A DNA stretch of 44,424 bases from positions 1 to 44,424 of the forward strand of contig JAHFJP010000006.1 in assembly GCA_023245765.1 (NCBI GenBank). Direction: 5' to 3'. A model generated the notes under the pieces. That model had not been told where the DNA came from. It made no database searches and saw only the letters and a program-made list of their open reading frames with translations. Shown piece after piece: positions 1 through 5,857 of the stretch (position 1 is its first letter; every line of letters starts with the position of its first letter). The position numbers and the translations under genes are program-made. This DNA is from Candidatus Peribacteria bacterium (lineage in GTDB: Bacteria; Patescibacteriota; Gracilibacteria; Peribacterales; Peribacteraceae).

Positions 1-16
1 CGCACCCCATCTTTTT

Positions 17-1399
17 ATGTCTCCGCGCACCGCTGTAAAAGCCAAAACGAACTCCGTCATGGACGCTCTCCTCAAGGATGCCCCGATGCCACTCAGGGTC
101 AAACCCGGCGAGTTGATCGAGGGCAATGTCGTCTATCGCGGGAAGAACAAATTGCTCATCGATATCGGCGGCATGGCCACGGGCATCGTCTCGGGCCGTG
201 AGCTCCGCGATTCGTTCAACACGTTCCGTGAGCTCAAGGTCGGCGATCCAGTGGCGGCGCTGGTGCTGGAGGAAGAGAACGACGAAGGCATGATCGTGCT
301 GAGCTTGCGCATGGCGAGTCAGCAGAAGGCGTGGGACCGGTTCCACCGCATGGTGGAGGCCGATACGACGATGGAATTCGTTCCGCAGGAGGCCAATAAG
401 GGAGGATTGCTCGCAAACATCGACGGCATTCGCACCTTCCTCCCCGTGAGCCAGCTCGCGCCGGTCAATTACCCGCGCGTGAACAATGCCGACACGACGG
501 AGATCATCTCGCGTCTGCAGAAGTTCGTCGGTCACAAATTCACCGTAAAGATCATCACGATGGACGAGGAGGCCGGCAAAATCGTCGTCAGTGAGCGTGA
601 GGCGCTCTCGGAGCAGCGGGCAAAATCACTCGAGCACCTCAAGATCGGTGATGTCAAAGAGGGACTGGTGAGCGGTCTGGTGAAGTTCGGGCTCTTCGTC
701 GCCTTCGACGGGCTCGAGGGTCTGGTGCACATTTCCGAAATCGCGTGGGGACACGTCAAGAACCCCTCCGAATTCGCGCAGATCGGCGACCGCGTGACAG
801 TCAAAGTGATTGGCGTGGACGGCGAAAAGCTCAGTCTCTCCATCAAGCAGCTGACGAAAGATCCGTGGGAGGAGATTGCCGAACGCTACCCCGTCGGCAA
901 GCGCGTGACGGGCACGGTCGTCCGTTTTGCCGACTACGGCGCGTTCCTGAAGCTCGAGAAGGACATCAATGGTCTCGTCCATCTGAGCGAGCTCGCACAC
1001 CACAAGGTCACCGACCCCGCCGAAGTCCTGACCATCGGCCAGAAGATCGATGCACAGGTGATCAACATCGACGTCGACGAACGCCGCATCGGTCTCTCCG
1101 TCAAAGCTCTCAAGCCCATTGATAAGGAAACGATGGAGCGGATCAAACGCGAACGCGAAGAGGAGGAGGCCAAAGCGAAGATGAAGCCGACTGAAACAGA
1201 CGGTAACGCGGGTTTGCAACCCGCGCACGCCGCCGAAGGCGGCGCCGAAAAGGATGCACCCGCCTCGGGCTTTGTAGCATCGAAAACCGGCAAGAAGTAC
1301 TACGCCGCCGACAGCGCAGCCGGGAAGAAGATCGCCGAGGAGAACCGCGTGACCTTCAAGACAGAGAAAGACGCGGAGGAAGCCGGATACAGCGCCTAA
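17..1399 (+). CDS. rpsA: 30S ribosomal protein S1
   Basis: Protein of 460 aa that should bind mRNA on the small ribosomal subunit and aid initiation. S1 (OB-fold) repeats are visible at about residues 30-95, 110-195 (degenerate), 210-278 and 295-365; the last two are classic, with 'GLVHISEIAW' and 'GLVHLSELA'. Four repeats is fewer than the six of E. coli S1, as in many non-proteobacterial forms. After a charged linker, the final ~43 residues ('FVASKTGKKYYAAD', 'EENRVTFKT', 'AGYSA') resemble the small Ada-type metal-binding tail seen on other proteins, but without its cysteine. A palindromic repeat at 1207-1225 is read in frame in the linker as 'NAGLQPA'. The start lies only 16 nt from the window edge, so upstream signals cannot be judged. 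Confidence 0.95.
   Translation: MSPRTAVKAKTNSVMDALLKDAPMPLRVKPGELIEGNVVYRGKNKLLIDIGGMATGIVSGRELRDSFNTFRELKVGDPVAALVLEEENDEGMIVLSLRMASQQKAWDRFHRMVEADTTMEFVPQEANKGGLLANIDGIRTFLPVSQLAPVNYPRVNNADTTEIISRLQKFVGHKFTVKIITMDEEAGKIVVSEREALSEQRAKSLEHLKIGDVKEGLVSGLVKFGLFVAFDGLEGLVHISEIAWGHVKNPSEFAQIGDRVTVKVIGVDGEKLSLSIKQLTKDPWEEIAERYPVGKRVTGTVVRFADYGAFLKLEKDINGLVHLSELAHHKVTDPAEVLTIGQKIDAQVINIDVDERRIGLSVKALKPIDKETMERIKREREEEEAKAKMKPTETDGNAGLQPAHAAEGGAEKDAPASGFVASKTGKKYYAADSAAGKKIAEENRVTFKTEKDAEEAGYSA
1207..1225. repeat. Palindromic repeat inside rpsA
   Basis: Arms CGCGGGTT and AACCCGCG flank a 3-nt loop. A second small palindrome (GCCGCC-GAA-GGCGGC) follows a few bases downstream. It belongs to the same kind of element as those at 9814, 12530, 17584, 30862 and 30892, and is translated in frame in the S1 C-terminal linker. 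Confidence 0.75.
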
Positions 1400-1493
1400 T
1401 TGACGAACGACGGAAAAAATGAAAAAGTATACGAGTGCAGCCCTGCTGCATTCGTGTACATCCGCTGTTCCTTTCTTTGTTTGGAGGATTCTC

Positions 1494-1853
1494 ATGGCCA
1501 AGCAACGTCGTTTCGAGATCAGGAAAGAGGGCGAGATCGCCATCTGTACCCTGATCGATCGCAAGATCCTGGATGAGCAGAACATCCAGGCAATCGGCGA
1601 TGACCTCTGGAAACTTGTGGACGAGGAAGGCTGCACGCAAATCGTGGTCGACTTCCAAAGGGTGGAATACTATTCATCCGCAACGAGCGGGAAATTCATC
1701 ACCCTGAACAAGAAGGTCGCTGCGAAGAACGGCAAGCTCGTCCTATGCAGTGTCAACGAAGACATCTTCGAAGTCTTCGAGATTCAGCGGCTGGACAGGC
1801 TCTTCACCTTCTGCAAAGACGAGGCTGATGCCCTGAAGAAATTCCAAGAATAG
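1494..1853 (+). CDS. STAS-domain protein (anti-sigma factor antagonist-like)
   Basis: Protein of 119 aa with the length and pattern of a single STAS domain: beta strand 'GEIAICTLIDRKILDE', then 'QIVVDFQRVEYYSSATSGKF' at the position of the switch loop that is phosphorylated on Ser/Thr in SpoIIAA-like proteins, then 'GKLVLCSVNEDIFEVFEI'. Such proteins normally bind an anti-sigma kinase or act in a stressosome-like relay; no partner kinase or sigma factor is in the window. The start at 1494 is chosen over an upstream in-frame ATG at 1419 because GGAGG (1483-1487) sits 6 nt before it and the domain begins there. This is one of the few clear Shine-Dalgarno sequences in the window. A strong hairpin terminator follows. 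Confidence 0.85.
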   Translation: MAKQRRFEIRKEGEIAICTLIDRKILDEQNIQAIGDDLWKLVDEEGCTQIVVDFQRVEYYSSATSGKFITLNKKVAAKNGKLVLCSVNEDIFEVFEIQRLDRLFTFCKDEADALKKFQE

Positions 1854-1877
1854 CCAAGGATGGCGATGTACTAAATC

Positions 1878-1914
1878 AACAGCTCTCTCGTATGCGTATG
1901 AGAGAGCTGTTTTA
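1878..1914. terminator. Bidirectional intrinsic terminator
   Basis: A perfect inverted repeat, AACAGCTCTCTC (1878-1889) against GAGAGAGCTGTT (1900-1911), has a 10-nt loop and is followed by T residues. On the opposite strand it is followed by a T-rich run as well. It lies between the STAS gene and the convergent HIT gene, whose stop codon (1912-1914) abuts the stem. Confidence 0.85.
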
Positions 1915-2238
1915 GGAATCCAGTGCTGCATCACTCAAAAAATGCAAATGCAAATACGGCACCAGCGTGTACTTCCCCACGTGGAACATCAGCTTGTAGT
2001 CGGCAATCCCCTTTTCCTTTCCAAACGCCCTCGCTTTTTTGATGAGCAGCCCAGGCAAATCCTCCGTCTCGGGCGTCAGATGCGCGAGTGATTGCACGAA
2101 ACGCTTTGGGATGAAGAGCAGATGCAGCGGCGCCTGCGGATGAATGTCTTTGATCACGAGTACGTCGTCGTCTTCGTAGAGGATCGTGGATGGTAGTTCG
2201 CGATCGAGTATTTTGTGGAAAATGGTTCGCTCTTCCAT
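1912..2238 (-). CDS. HIT-family nucleotide hydrolase/transferase
   Basis: Protein of 108 aa matching the compact HINT-type HIT fold: 'TIFHKILDRELPSTILYED' at the N-terminus, 'APLHLLFIPKRFVQSL' in the middle and the C-terminal histidine triad. HIT proteins hydrolyse nucleoside phosphoramidates or related nucleotides through the central triad histidine. Here the triad reads 'YLHLHFL', so the first His is Tyr while the central (nucleophile) and third His remain. The upstream 'GKYTLVP' also differs from the usual glycine-rich segment. The start at 2238 gives the usual length; a TACCAT box (2245-2250 on the plus strand, read as minus) ends 6 nt before it, suggesting a leaderless mRNA. Confidence 0.88.
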   Translation of the reverse strand: MEERTIFHKILDRELPSTILYEDDDVLVIKDIHPQAPLHLLFIPKRFVQSLAHLTPETEDLPGLLIKKARAFGKEKGIADYKLMFHVGKYTLVPYLHLHFLSDAALDS

Positions 2239-2244
2239 GGATCG

Positions 2245-2250
2245 ATGGTA
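2245..2250 (-). promoter_or_regulatory. -10 box of the HIT gene
   Basis: TACCAT on the minus strand ends 6 nt before the start codon, consistent with the leaderless pattern seen repeatedly in the window. No clear -35. Confidence 0.4.
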
Positions 2251-2334
2251 GGTAAACGATGAAAACGATGCAAACAACGTAAACGACGATCCTCGTTTTC
2301 TTCGATTCCTTCGATTGCCTCGTTTGCCTTCTAA

Positions 2335-2363
2335 TTGACTTTTACGCCAAAAAACGCGACAAT
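2335..2363 (+). promoter_or_regulatory. Promoter of the 168-aa hypothetical gene
   Basis: TTGACT (2335-2340), a 17-bp spacer and GACAAT (2358-2363); the ATG is at 2373, 9 nt after the -10. Predicted transcription starts at or next to the ATG. AAGGAG lies just before the ATG but is too close to act as a normal Shine-Dalgarno. Confidence 0.6.
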
Positions 2364-2372
2364 ATAAGGAGT

Positions 2373-2879
2373 ATGGCCAATTCCCTCTCCTCTTCGGCGG
2401 ACAAGAAAATGGGCTCTTTGACGTCGGTCGAGACCAGTCGCCTGATTGTGCGACAGCCGGGGAAGCTGCAGGAACTGACCAACCTCCTCGAGACGTTCGA
2501 GAACTTCAGTGCACGCGTCAGTGAACGCAGCGGCGAGGATCGCTCGGGCGATCTGGGCGGCGCGGGTGCGGCTGCGACGGGCGGTGCGCAGGGCACGCAG
2601 GGAACGACGACGCGCGATCTTGCATTGAAGAATATTCCCGCAGCGGAGGTCATGAAGGGAAGATTGACGCAGCACATTCGTCAGGAAACGCGAAAGCTCG
2701 AGCGCCTCGCGGCGAAAGTCGCGCGTTCCTCGGATCCCGGAGCGGCCCACAAACTCAACGAGCTCTACGCCAAAATCCGGCGCCTGAATTCCCTCGTCTA
2801 CGATATCCTTGAAGCATCGCTCGAAGTGCTGAAGAGATTCTTCGTTCGGGTCTTCATAGACAATCAGCCCATACTGTAA
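2373..2879 (+). CDS. Hypothetical protein with Gly/Ala linker and helical C-terminus
   Basis: Protein of 168 aa that I do not recognise. Residues ~20-55 are probably helical ('QPGKLQELTNLLETFENFS'). Residues ~56-80 form a low-complexity Gly/Ala/Thr linker ('GGAGAAATGGAQGTQG'). Residues ~85-168 are rich in charged heptad-like helices ('LTQHIRQETRKLERLAAKV', 'LYAKIRRLNSLVYDILEAS'), ending 'VRVFIDNQPIL'. There is no signal peptide or membrane segment, so it is probably cytosolic and perhaps oligomeric. It has its own promoter directly upstream and converges on the small membrane-protein pair at 2905-3511. A CCCTGAGCG-type repeat separates the two. Confidence 0.7.
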   Translation: MANSLSSSADKKMGSLTSVETSRLIVRQPGKLQELTNLLETFENFSARVSERSGEDRSGDLGGAGAAATGGAQGTQGTTTRDLALKNIPAAEVMKGRLTQHIRQETRKLERLAAKVARSSDPGAAHKLNELYAKIRRLNSLVYDILEASLEVLKRFFVRVFIDNQPIL

Positions 2880-2884
2880 TTGTC

Positions 2885-2905
2885 ACCCTGAGCGTAGCGA
2901 AGGGT
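2885..2905. repeat. CCCTGAGCG/CGAAGGG dispersed repeat
   Basis: ACCCTGAGCG, then T, then AGCGAAGGGT, between convergent genes. Closely similar copies are at 42021-42041 and 42064-42090. This is a common class of dispersed bacterial palindromic repeat; it may form a weak hairpin here. Confidence 0.7.
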
Positions 2906-3210
2906 TATCGGGGCGACCGTACCTGCACATTCTCGACCTGAATGGCGATCCGGTTGATGAAGTCACCGAGAATCGGAACCCATTCGACACGGTGCAGCGT
3001 CCAGACAATGACGGGGATGAGAACGGCGAACGCGGTGATGGCTCCGAGACCGTACACGATGCCACGGATGTAGCTCATGAACAGATGTTTCCCGGGATGG
3101 ATGACGTACTCAAACTGCCTTGGCAAACGATTGACCGTCCGTTCCAGGCTGCGCAGCGCCTGGGTTAACTCACTGCCCTTTGCCGGCAATGAGGAACGCG
3201 GGGTGCGCAT
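2905..3210 (-). CDS. Small membrane protein, DUF5665-like
   Basis: Protein of 101 aa. An N-terminal amphipathic segment ('LTQALRSLERTVNRLPRQFE') and 'HPGKHLFMSYIRGIVYGLG' precede one strong transmembrane helix ('AITAFAVLIPVIVWTLH'), followed by 'VPILGDFINRIAIQVENVQ'. The layout (short helix, 'RGIVYGLG', TM helix, 'P.LG.FI..I') matches what I know of the DUF5665 family, whose function is unknown. The start at 3210 gives family-like length. It lies 10 nt downstream of the next membrane-protein gene and is probably co-transcribed with it. Confidence 0.75.
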   Translation of the reverse strand: MRTPRSSLPAKGSELTQALRSLERTVNRLPRQFEYVIHPGKHLFMSYIRGIVYGLGAITAFAVLIPVIVWTLHRVEWVPILGDFINRIAIQVENVQVRSPR

Positions 3211-3220
3211 GAACAGATGA

Positions 3221-3511
3221 TCAGACCGACTCGATATCGAACGGCTTTCCGCTCTTGGTTTTCTTCTTTTTGGAATGATGCTGAATGTGGTCGACCACCC
3301 AGGTAAGCGCTTCGTCAATAATAGAGAGAGGCTTGAGAATCATCGTCTCCACCTGCGCAGTTGTTTCTTCAAGGCGTCGCGTGATCTTGCGCAGGTCCGT
3401 GACGATGAAGAGTAAATGATAGAGCACCACAATAATCATCACGGCAACGAGCGCATACAGGACTGAGAGCAGCCCCTGCATCGTGACGGTGACGTCGGAA
3501 AACTGGAACAT
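3221..3511 (-). CDS. Hypothetical single-span membrane protein
   Basis: Protein of 96 aa, unrecognised. A transmembrane helix at residues ~12-37 ('LLSVLYALVAVMIIVVLYHL') is followed by a coiled-coil-like segment ('IVTDLRKITRRLEETTAQVE') and a lysine-rich tail ('HSKKKKTKSGKP'). The topology, a membrane anchor plus cytosolic coiled coil, recalls small DUF948-type or LapA-like proteins, but I cannot assign it. It is the upstream member of a two-gene unit with the DUF5665-like gene. Confidence 0.7.
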   Translation of the reverse strand: MFQFSDVTVTMQGLLSVLYALVAVMIIVVLYHLLFIVTDLRKITRRLEETTAQVETMILKPLSIIDEALTWVVDHIQHHSKKKKTKSGKPFDIESV

Positions 3512-3562
3512 TGGTTGGCTTTGAGCCTACGGCATGGGAAGATCAGGCGCAATTCTCCTCCA

Positions 3563-3844
3563 ATGCGTTCCATGGTGCAGTACATCTGGCGGCTCCCGAG
3601 CAATTTCCTCGTCGTGCTGATCGATCTGTATCAGGCGACGCTCTCGCCCGATCATGGTCCTCTGAAGGTTCTGTATCCCTATGGATTCTGCAGGCATGAG
3701 CCGACCTGTTCAATGTATGCGAAGGAAGTCCTGCGCGAGCAGGGCACTTTCGTGGGGACTCTGCTGACACTATGCCGCCTCGCCCGATGCAATCCCTGGA
3801 CTCCGATACATGAGTCCAAATGGCAGAGATGTTCAAAGATCTAA
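3563..3844 (+). CDS. yidD: YidD-family membrane protein insertion factor
   Basis: Protein of 93 aa. The family core is clear: 'LIDLYQATLSPDHGP', 'YGFCRHEPTCSMYAKEVL' and 'LLTLCRLARCNPW', matching the YidD signature with its conserved cysteines (CR..PTCS.YA and RL.RCNP). YidD is a small amphipathic protein at the inner membrane that helps YidC-dependent insertion; yidC is not in the window. Between 'ATLSPD' and 'CRHEP' there is a slightly longer insert ('HGPLKVLYPYGF') than usual. In-frame ATGs exist at 3515, 3563 and 3572; 3563 is chosen because the earlier one would overlap the divergent gene's start region and add non-family sequence. Confidence 0.85.
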   Translation: MRSMVQYIWRLPSNFLVVLIDLYQATLSPDHGPLKVLYPYGFCRHEPTCSMYAKEVLREQGTFVGTLLTLCRLARCNPWTPIHESKWQRCSKI

Positions 3845-3906
3845 GGCCTTCTCACCGACACCGGATTTCAGTATCCTGTCCGGGCGTTCATTTTGAAGAA
3901 CCTCAA

Positions 3907-3981
3907 GCGGGTGTCGTATAATGGTTATTACCCCAGGTTTCCAACCTGGTGACGACGGTTCGATTCCGTTCACCCGCTCCA
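3907..3981 (+). tRNA. tRNA-Gly (anticodon TCC)
   Basis: A full cloverleaf is readable. The acceptor GCGGGTG (3907-3913) pairs with CACCCGC (3971-3977). The anticodon stem is CCAGG/CCTGG, with loop TTTCCAA and anticodon TCC at 3940-3942. The T arm contains GGTTCGATTCC. The discriminator base is T3978 and CCA is encoded (3979-3981). The following AT-richer region and partial copies of the 3' end downstream suggest that it has served as an integration site. Confidence 0.96.
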
Positions 3982-3982
3982 T
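3972..3982. repeat. tRNA 3'-end repeat, copy 1 (possible att core)
   Basis: ACCCGCTCCAT at the 3' end of tRNA-Gly is repeated exactly at 4502-4512 and with one change (plus an altered last base) around 5726-5736. Confidence 0.5.
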
Positions 3983-4010
3983 TGACAAAAATTTATTACA
4001 TGAAATAATA
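3982..4010 (+). promoter_or_regulatory. Promoter of the 150-aa orphan gene
   Basis: TTGACA (3982-3987) lies immediately after the tRNA CCA; a 17-bp spacer leads to ATAATA (4005-4010). The ATG is at 4016, so the mRNA would be leaderless or nearly so. Confidence 0.5.
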
Positions 4011-4015
4011 CAATT

Positions 4016-4468
4016 ATGAGTATATCCGTCCTTACCAGAACTATTGAAGACCTGGTACGCCTTGATTCAGCTCCTTGCGGATTTTGCCATCATGGAACGA
4101 CGGGCTGTGATGATACTGTGAGAAGTGTAAGAGCGGGCTGTGCTCATCCCGAACCCGGCAAACATGTCATCGAAGTTGCCATTGCAAACCTCCAGCAGAT
4201 CGGAGTAGTGACTGAGGCGCAGGCAAAAGAATTCAGAGGACGTTTCAACAGTTCGCAGGGAGATCTGATTGTATTAGATTTTAGACATGCCATTGGAGTG
4301 AGTTTGAATACTGTGACAAGAGGAAGAGATTCTTCAGCGATGATGAATCCCATTCCACAGCAAACAGGAATTATTCGTGGCCGATTGGGCATCGTTTCTG
4401 ATCTATTGGATATTGCTGAGGATGCTCTGGGCAAACTTGAAACTGCTAACATGGACACGCACTCCTAG
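4016..4468 (+). CDS. Orphan hypothetical protein beside tRNA-Gly
   Basis: Protein of 150 aa that I do not recognise. The N-terminal quarter has a small Cys/His cluster ('CGFCHHGTTGC' and 'GCAHPEPGKH'), possibly metal-binding. The rest is probably alpha/beta ('VIEVAIANLQQIGVVTEAQ', 'LGIVSDLLDIAEDALGKLE'). No signal peptide. Codon and base use are visibly AT-richer than in neighbouring core genes. Its promoter starts directly at the tRNA end, and a copy of the tRNA 3' end lies 33 nt after its stop, so it may be carried on a very small inserted segment. Confidence 0.65.
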   Translation: MSISVLTRTIEDLVRLDSAPCGFCHHGTTGCDDTVRSVRAGCAHPEPGKHVIEVAIANLQQIGVVTEAQAKEFRGRFNSSQGDLIVLDFRHAIGVSLNTVTRGRDSSAMMNPIPQQTGIIRGRLGIVSDLLDIAEDALGKLETANMDTHS

Positions 4469-4501
4469 TCGGACATATAAGAGTTGTAATAACATCCAGT
4501 A

Positions 4502-4512
4502 ACCCGCTCCAT
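4502..4512. repeat. tRNA 3'-end repeat, copy 2
   Basis: Exact 11-bp copy of the tRNA-Gly 3' end (ACCCGCTCCAT), preceded by CAGTA. It would be the distal boundary of a ~530-bp insertion carrying the 150-aa gene. Confidence 0.5.
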
Positions 4513-4576
4513 CTACATCTCATTCCATTTGGCGATTTGGAATATTTTGCAATATGACGGTGAACGGAAATGCAAC

Positions 4577-4582
4577 TATACT
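4577..4582 (+). promoter_or_regulatory. -10 box of the lipoprotein gene
   Basis: TATACT ends 8 nt before the ATG at 4591. A weak -35 (ATGACG, 4554-4559) lies 17 bp upstream. It supports the chosen start and a leaderless mRNA. Confidence 0.5.
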
Positions 4583-4590
4583 CGTTTCCT

Positions 4591-5661
4591 ATGGATAGAC
4601 GCGTATTTGTTTTTGCTGCACTTCTTGTATTTTCGGCCTGTGCGAAGCAACCACCGAAAAGCGAAGACATACTTTCAACGGGCTCTGGTCACAAATTTAC
4701 ACTTCGCTTTGCGGATGTCGTTACAGGTCCCATCAGCATCAAGGCAGACTTTCCCAATCCAAATCCAGATTATGCCTATACGAATGACGGTCCGACAGCA
4801 TGGCCTTGCGATACAATTGCTTTCAATCCCGGCAAAAGCCCGACGAGTCTTCCCAATACGAATGGTGGACCGCAGATTGCAGTCACATCGGAAGATCCAA
4901 TACAACTGAGTGGTGGATACGTCCTTCATCCATACAAACTATCCTGTAATTCGTATGTGTTGGAAGTAACGAACAATGAAAAACGCCATGCACTGTATAC
5001 AGGCGTACATCAATGGAGGGTTTCTGGAGACGGAACCTCCCTAGCATTGGAAGGTATTACACAAAAAGACGGAATTTGGAGAAATGAGCTTCGACTGATC
5101 AACATCGCCTCGAAGACGTTCAGGAACATTCCAATCGTTCCCTGCTCAAGTATGTTTGCCTATGACCCATGGTCGGGAAATCGTTTCGTCACCTACGGCA
5201 GTTCGGTAGATTTCAATACAGAGATTTGCACATGGGATTCTCAGGGAAAAAATCTCGCTCACATCACCGTCTCACAGGAGAAAACTCTGTGGCCTCCGAT
5301 GATTGCAGCTGTGGATATCAAAAAAATCGGTTACATCAATGACAGCAGCGATATATTCTATGTTGTTTTGCCACGACGTTATATTGCGGGATATGAAACT
5401 GCGAATCCTGACGCTGATCCAGGCAAGAACGCCGTGACCATTATCAATACACGAAGGCCAACGCAAAAAGTTGTCGGCTACTTTAATGCGATAACTCCAC
5501 AGAAACATGCTCTAGATTTTCAGTTCGATTTTTCTTCATTTACGTTTGAAAAACCAATTGTTCGCTATCGTCTGGCGGAATTCATGCTGATGGACAACGG
5601 CCAAGAGGGATTTGCGCAAGATTCCTGGTCGGACTGGAAGGAAATCAGCGTCTGGGAGTAA
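4591..5661 (+). CDS. Hypothetical lipoprotein
   Basis: Protein of 356 aa. The N-terminus 'MDRRVFVFAALLVFSAC' is a lipoprotein signal with the lipidated Cys at residue 17 (the -3 Phe is acceptable but not ideal). The mature part is rich in beta-type repeats such as 'HQWRVSGDGTSLALEGI', 'SMFAYDPWSGNRFVTYG' and 'SDIFYVVLPRRYIAGYE', suggesting a beta-propeller-like extracytoplasmic protein. Four or more cysteines in the mature region could form disulfides. I cannot name a family. An upstream in-frame ATG at 4570 is rejected because the signal peptide and -10 spacing both favour 4591. It lies in the AT-richer zone next to the tRNA. Confidence 0.72.
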   Translation: MDRRVFVFAALLVFSACAKQPPKSEDILSTGSGHKFTLRFADVVTGPISIKADFPNPNPDYAYTNDGPTAWPCDTIAFNPGKSPTSLPNTNGGPQIAVTSEDPIQLSGGYVLHPYKLSCNSYVLEVTNNEKRHALYTGVHQWRVSGDGTSLALEGITQKDGIWRNELRLINIASKTFRNIPIVPCSSMFAYDPWSGNRFVTYGSSVDFNTEICTWDSQGKNLAHITVSQEKTLWPPMIAAVDIKKIGYINDSSDIFYVVLPRRYIAGYETANPDADPGKNAVTIINTRRPTQKVVGYFNAITPQKHALDFQFDFSSFTFEKPIVRYRLAEFMLMDNGQEGFAQDSWSDWKEISVWE

Positions 5662-5725
5662 AAGTTCTGCCTTCACGGATACAAACTCCTGGCCGGATTC
5701 ATCACGGCTGTACGAACAGCCAGCA

Positions 5726-5736
5726 ACCCGCCCCAC
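5726..5736. repeat. Degenerate tRNA 3'-end repeat, copy 3
   Basis: ACCCGCCCCAC resembles the tRNA 3' end ACCCGCTCCAT, and like copy 2 it is preceded by CAG-N-A. It marks the other end of the AT-richer zone. Confidence 0.35.
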
Positions 5737-5791
5737 TACCAGAATTGCTATAGCGTTCAGAAGGGAGCACTACCAAAAATGCTAGAGCGTT
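5734..5791. repeat. Imperfect 24-bp direct repeat
   Basis: CACTACCAGAATTGC... at 5734-5757 and CACTACCAAAAATGC... at 5768-5791 match at 21 of 24 positions, with a 34-bp period. Both end in AGCGTT. They lie 28 bp upstream of the -35 of the ATP-grasp gene and could be regulator sites or insertion remnants. Confidence 0.6.
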
Positions 5792-5818
5792 TTGCGATTG
5801 CGAGTCGATTGACTGAAT

Positions 5819-5849
5819 TTGACATAATAACATTATTATAGTATATAAT
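5819..5849 (+). promoter_or_regulatory. Strong promoter of the ATP-grasp gene
   Basis: TTGACA (5819-5824) with TATATA after 17 bp, or TATAAT (5844-5849) after 19 bp. The ATG at 5858 is 8 nt beyond TATAAT, giving a leaderless mRNA. Confidence 0.65.
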
Positions 5850-5857
5850 CAGTATAT

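Noticed and set aside
626-1636. A 336-codon minus-strand frame across rpsA and the STAS gene
   Set aside because: It crosses two real genes on the other strand and shows no recognisable domain.
2250-2334. AACGATGAAAACGATG/TCGTTTTCTTCGATT-rich stretch as a possible CRISPR-like array
   Set aside because: Units are short, irregular and without spacers of constant length; it looks like low-complexity or a large imperfect inverted repeat. No CRISPR array or cas gene was seen in the window.
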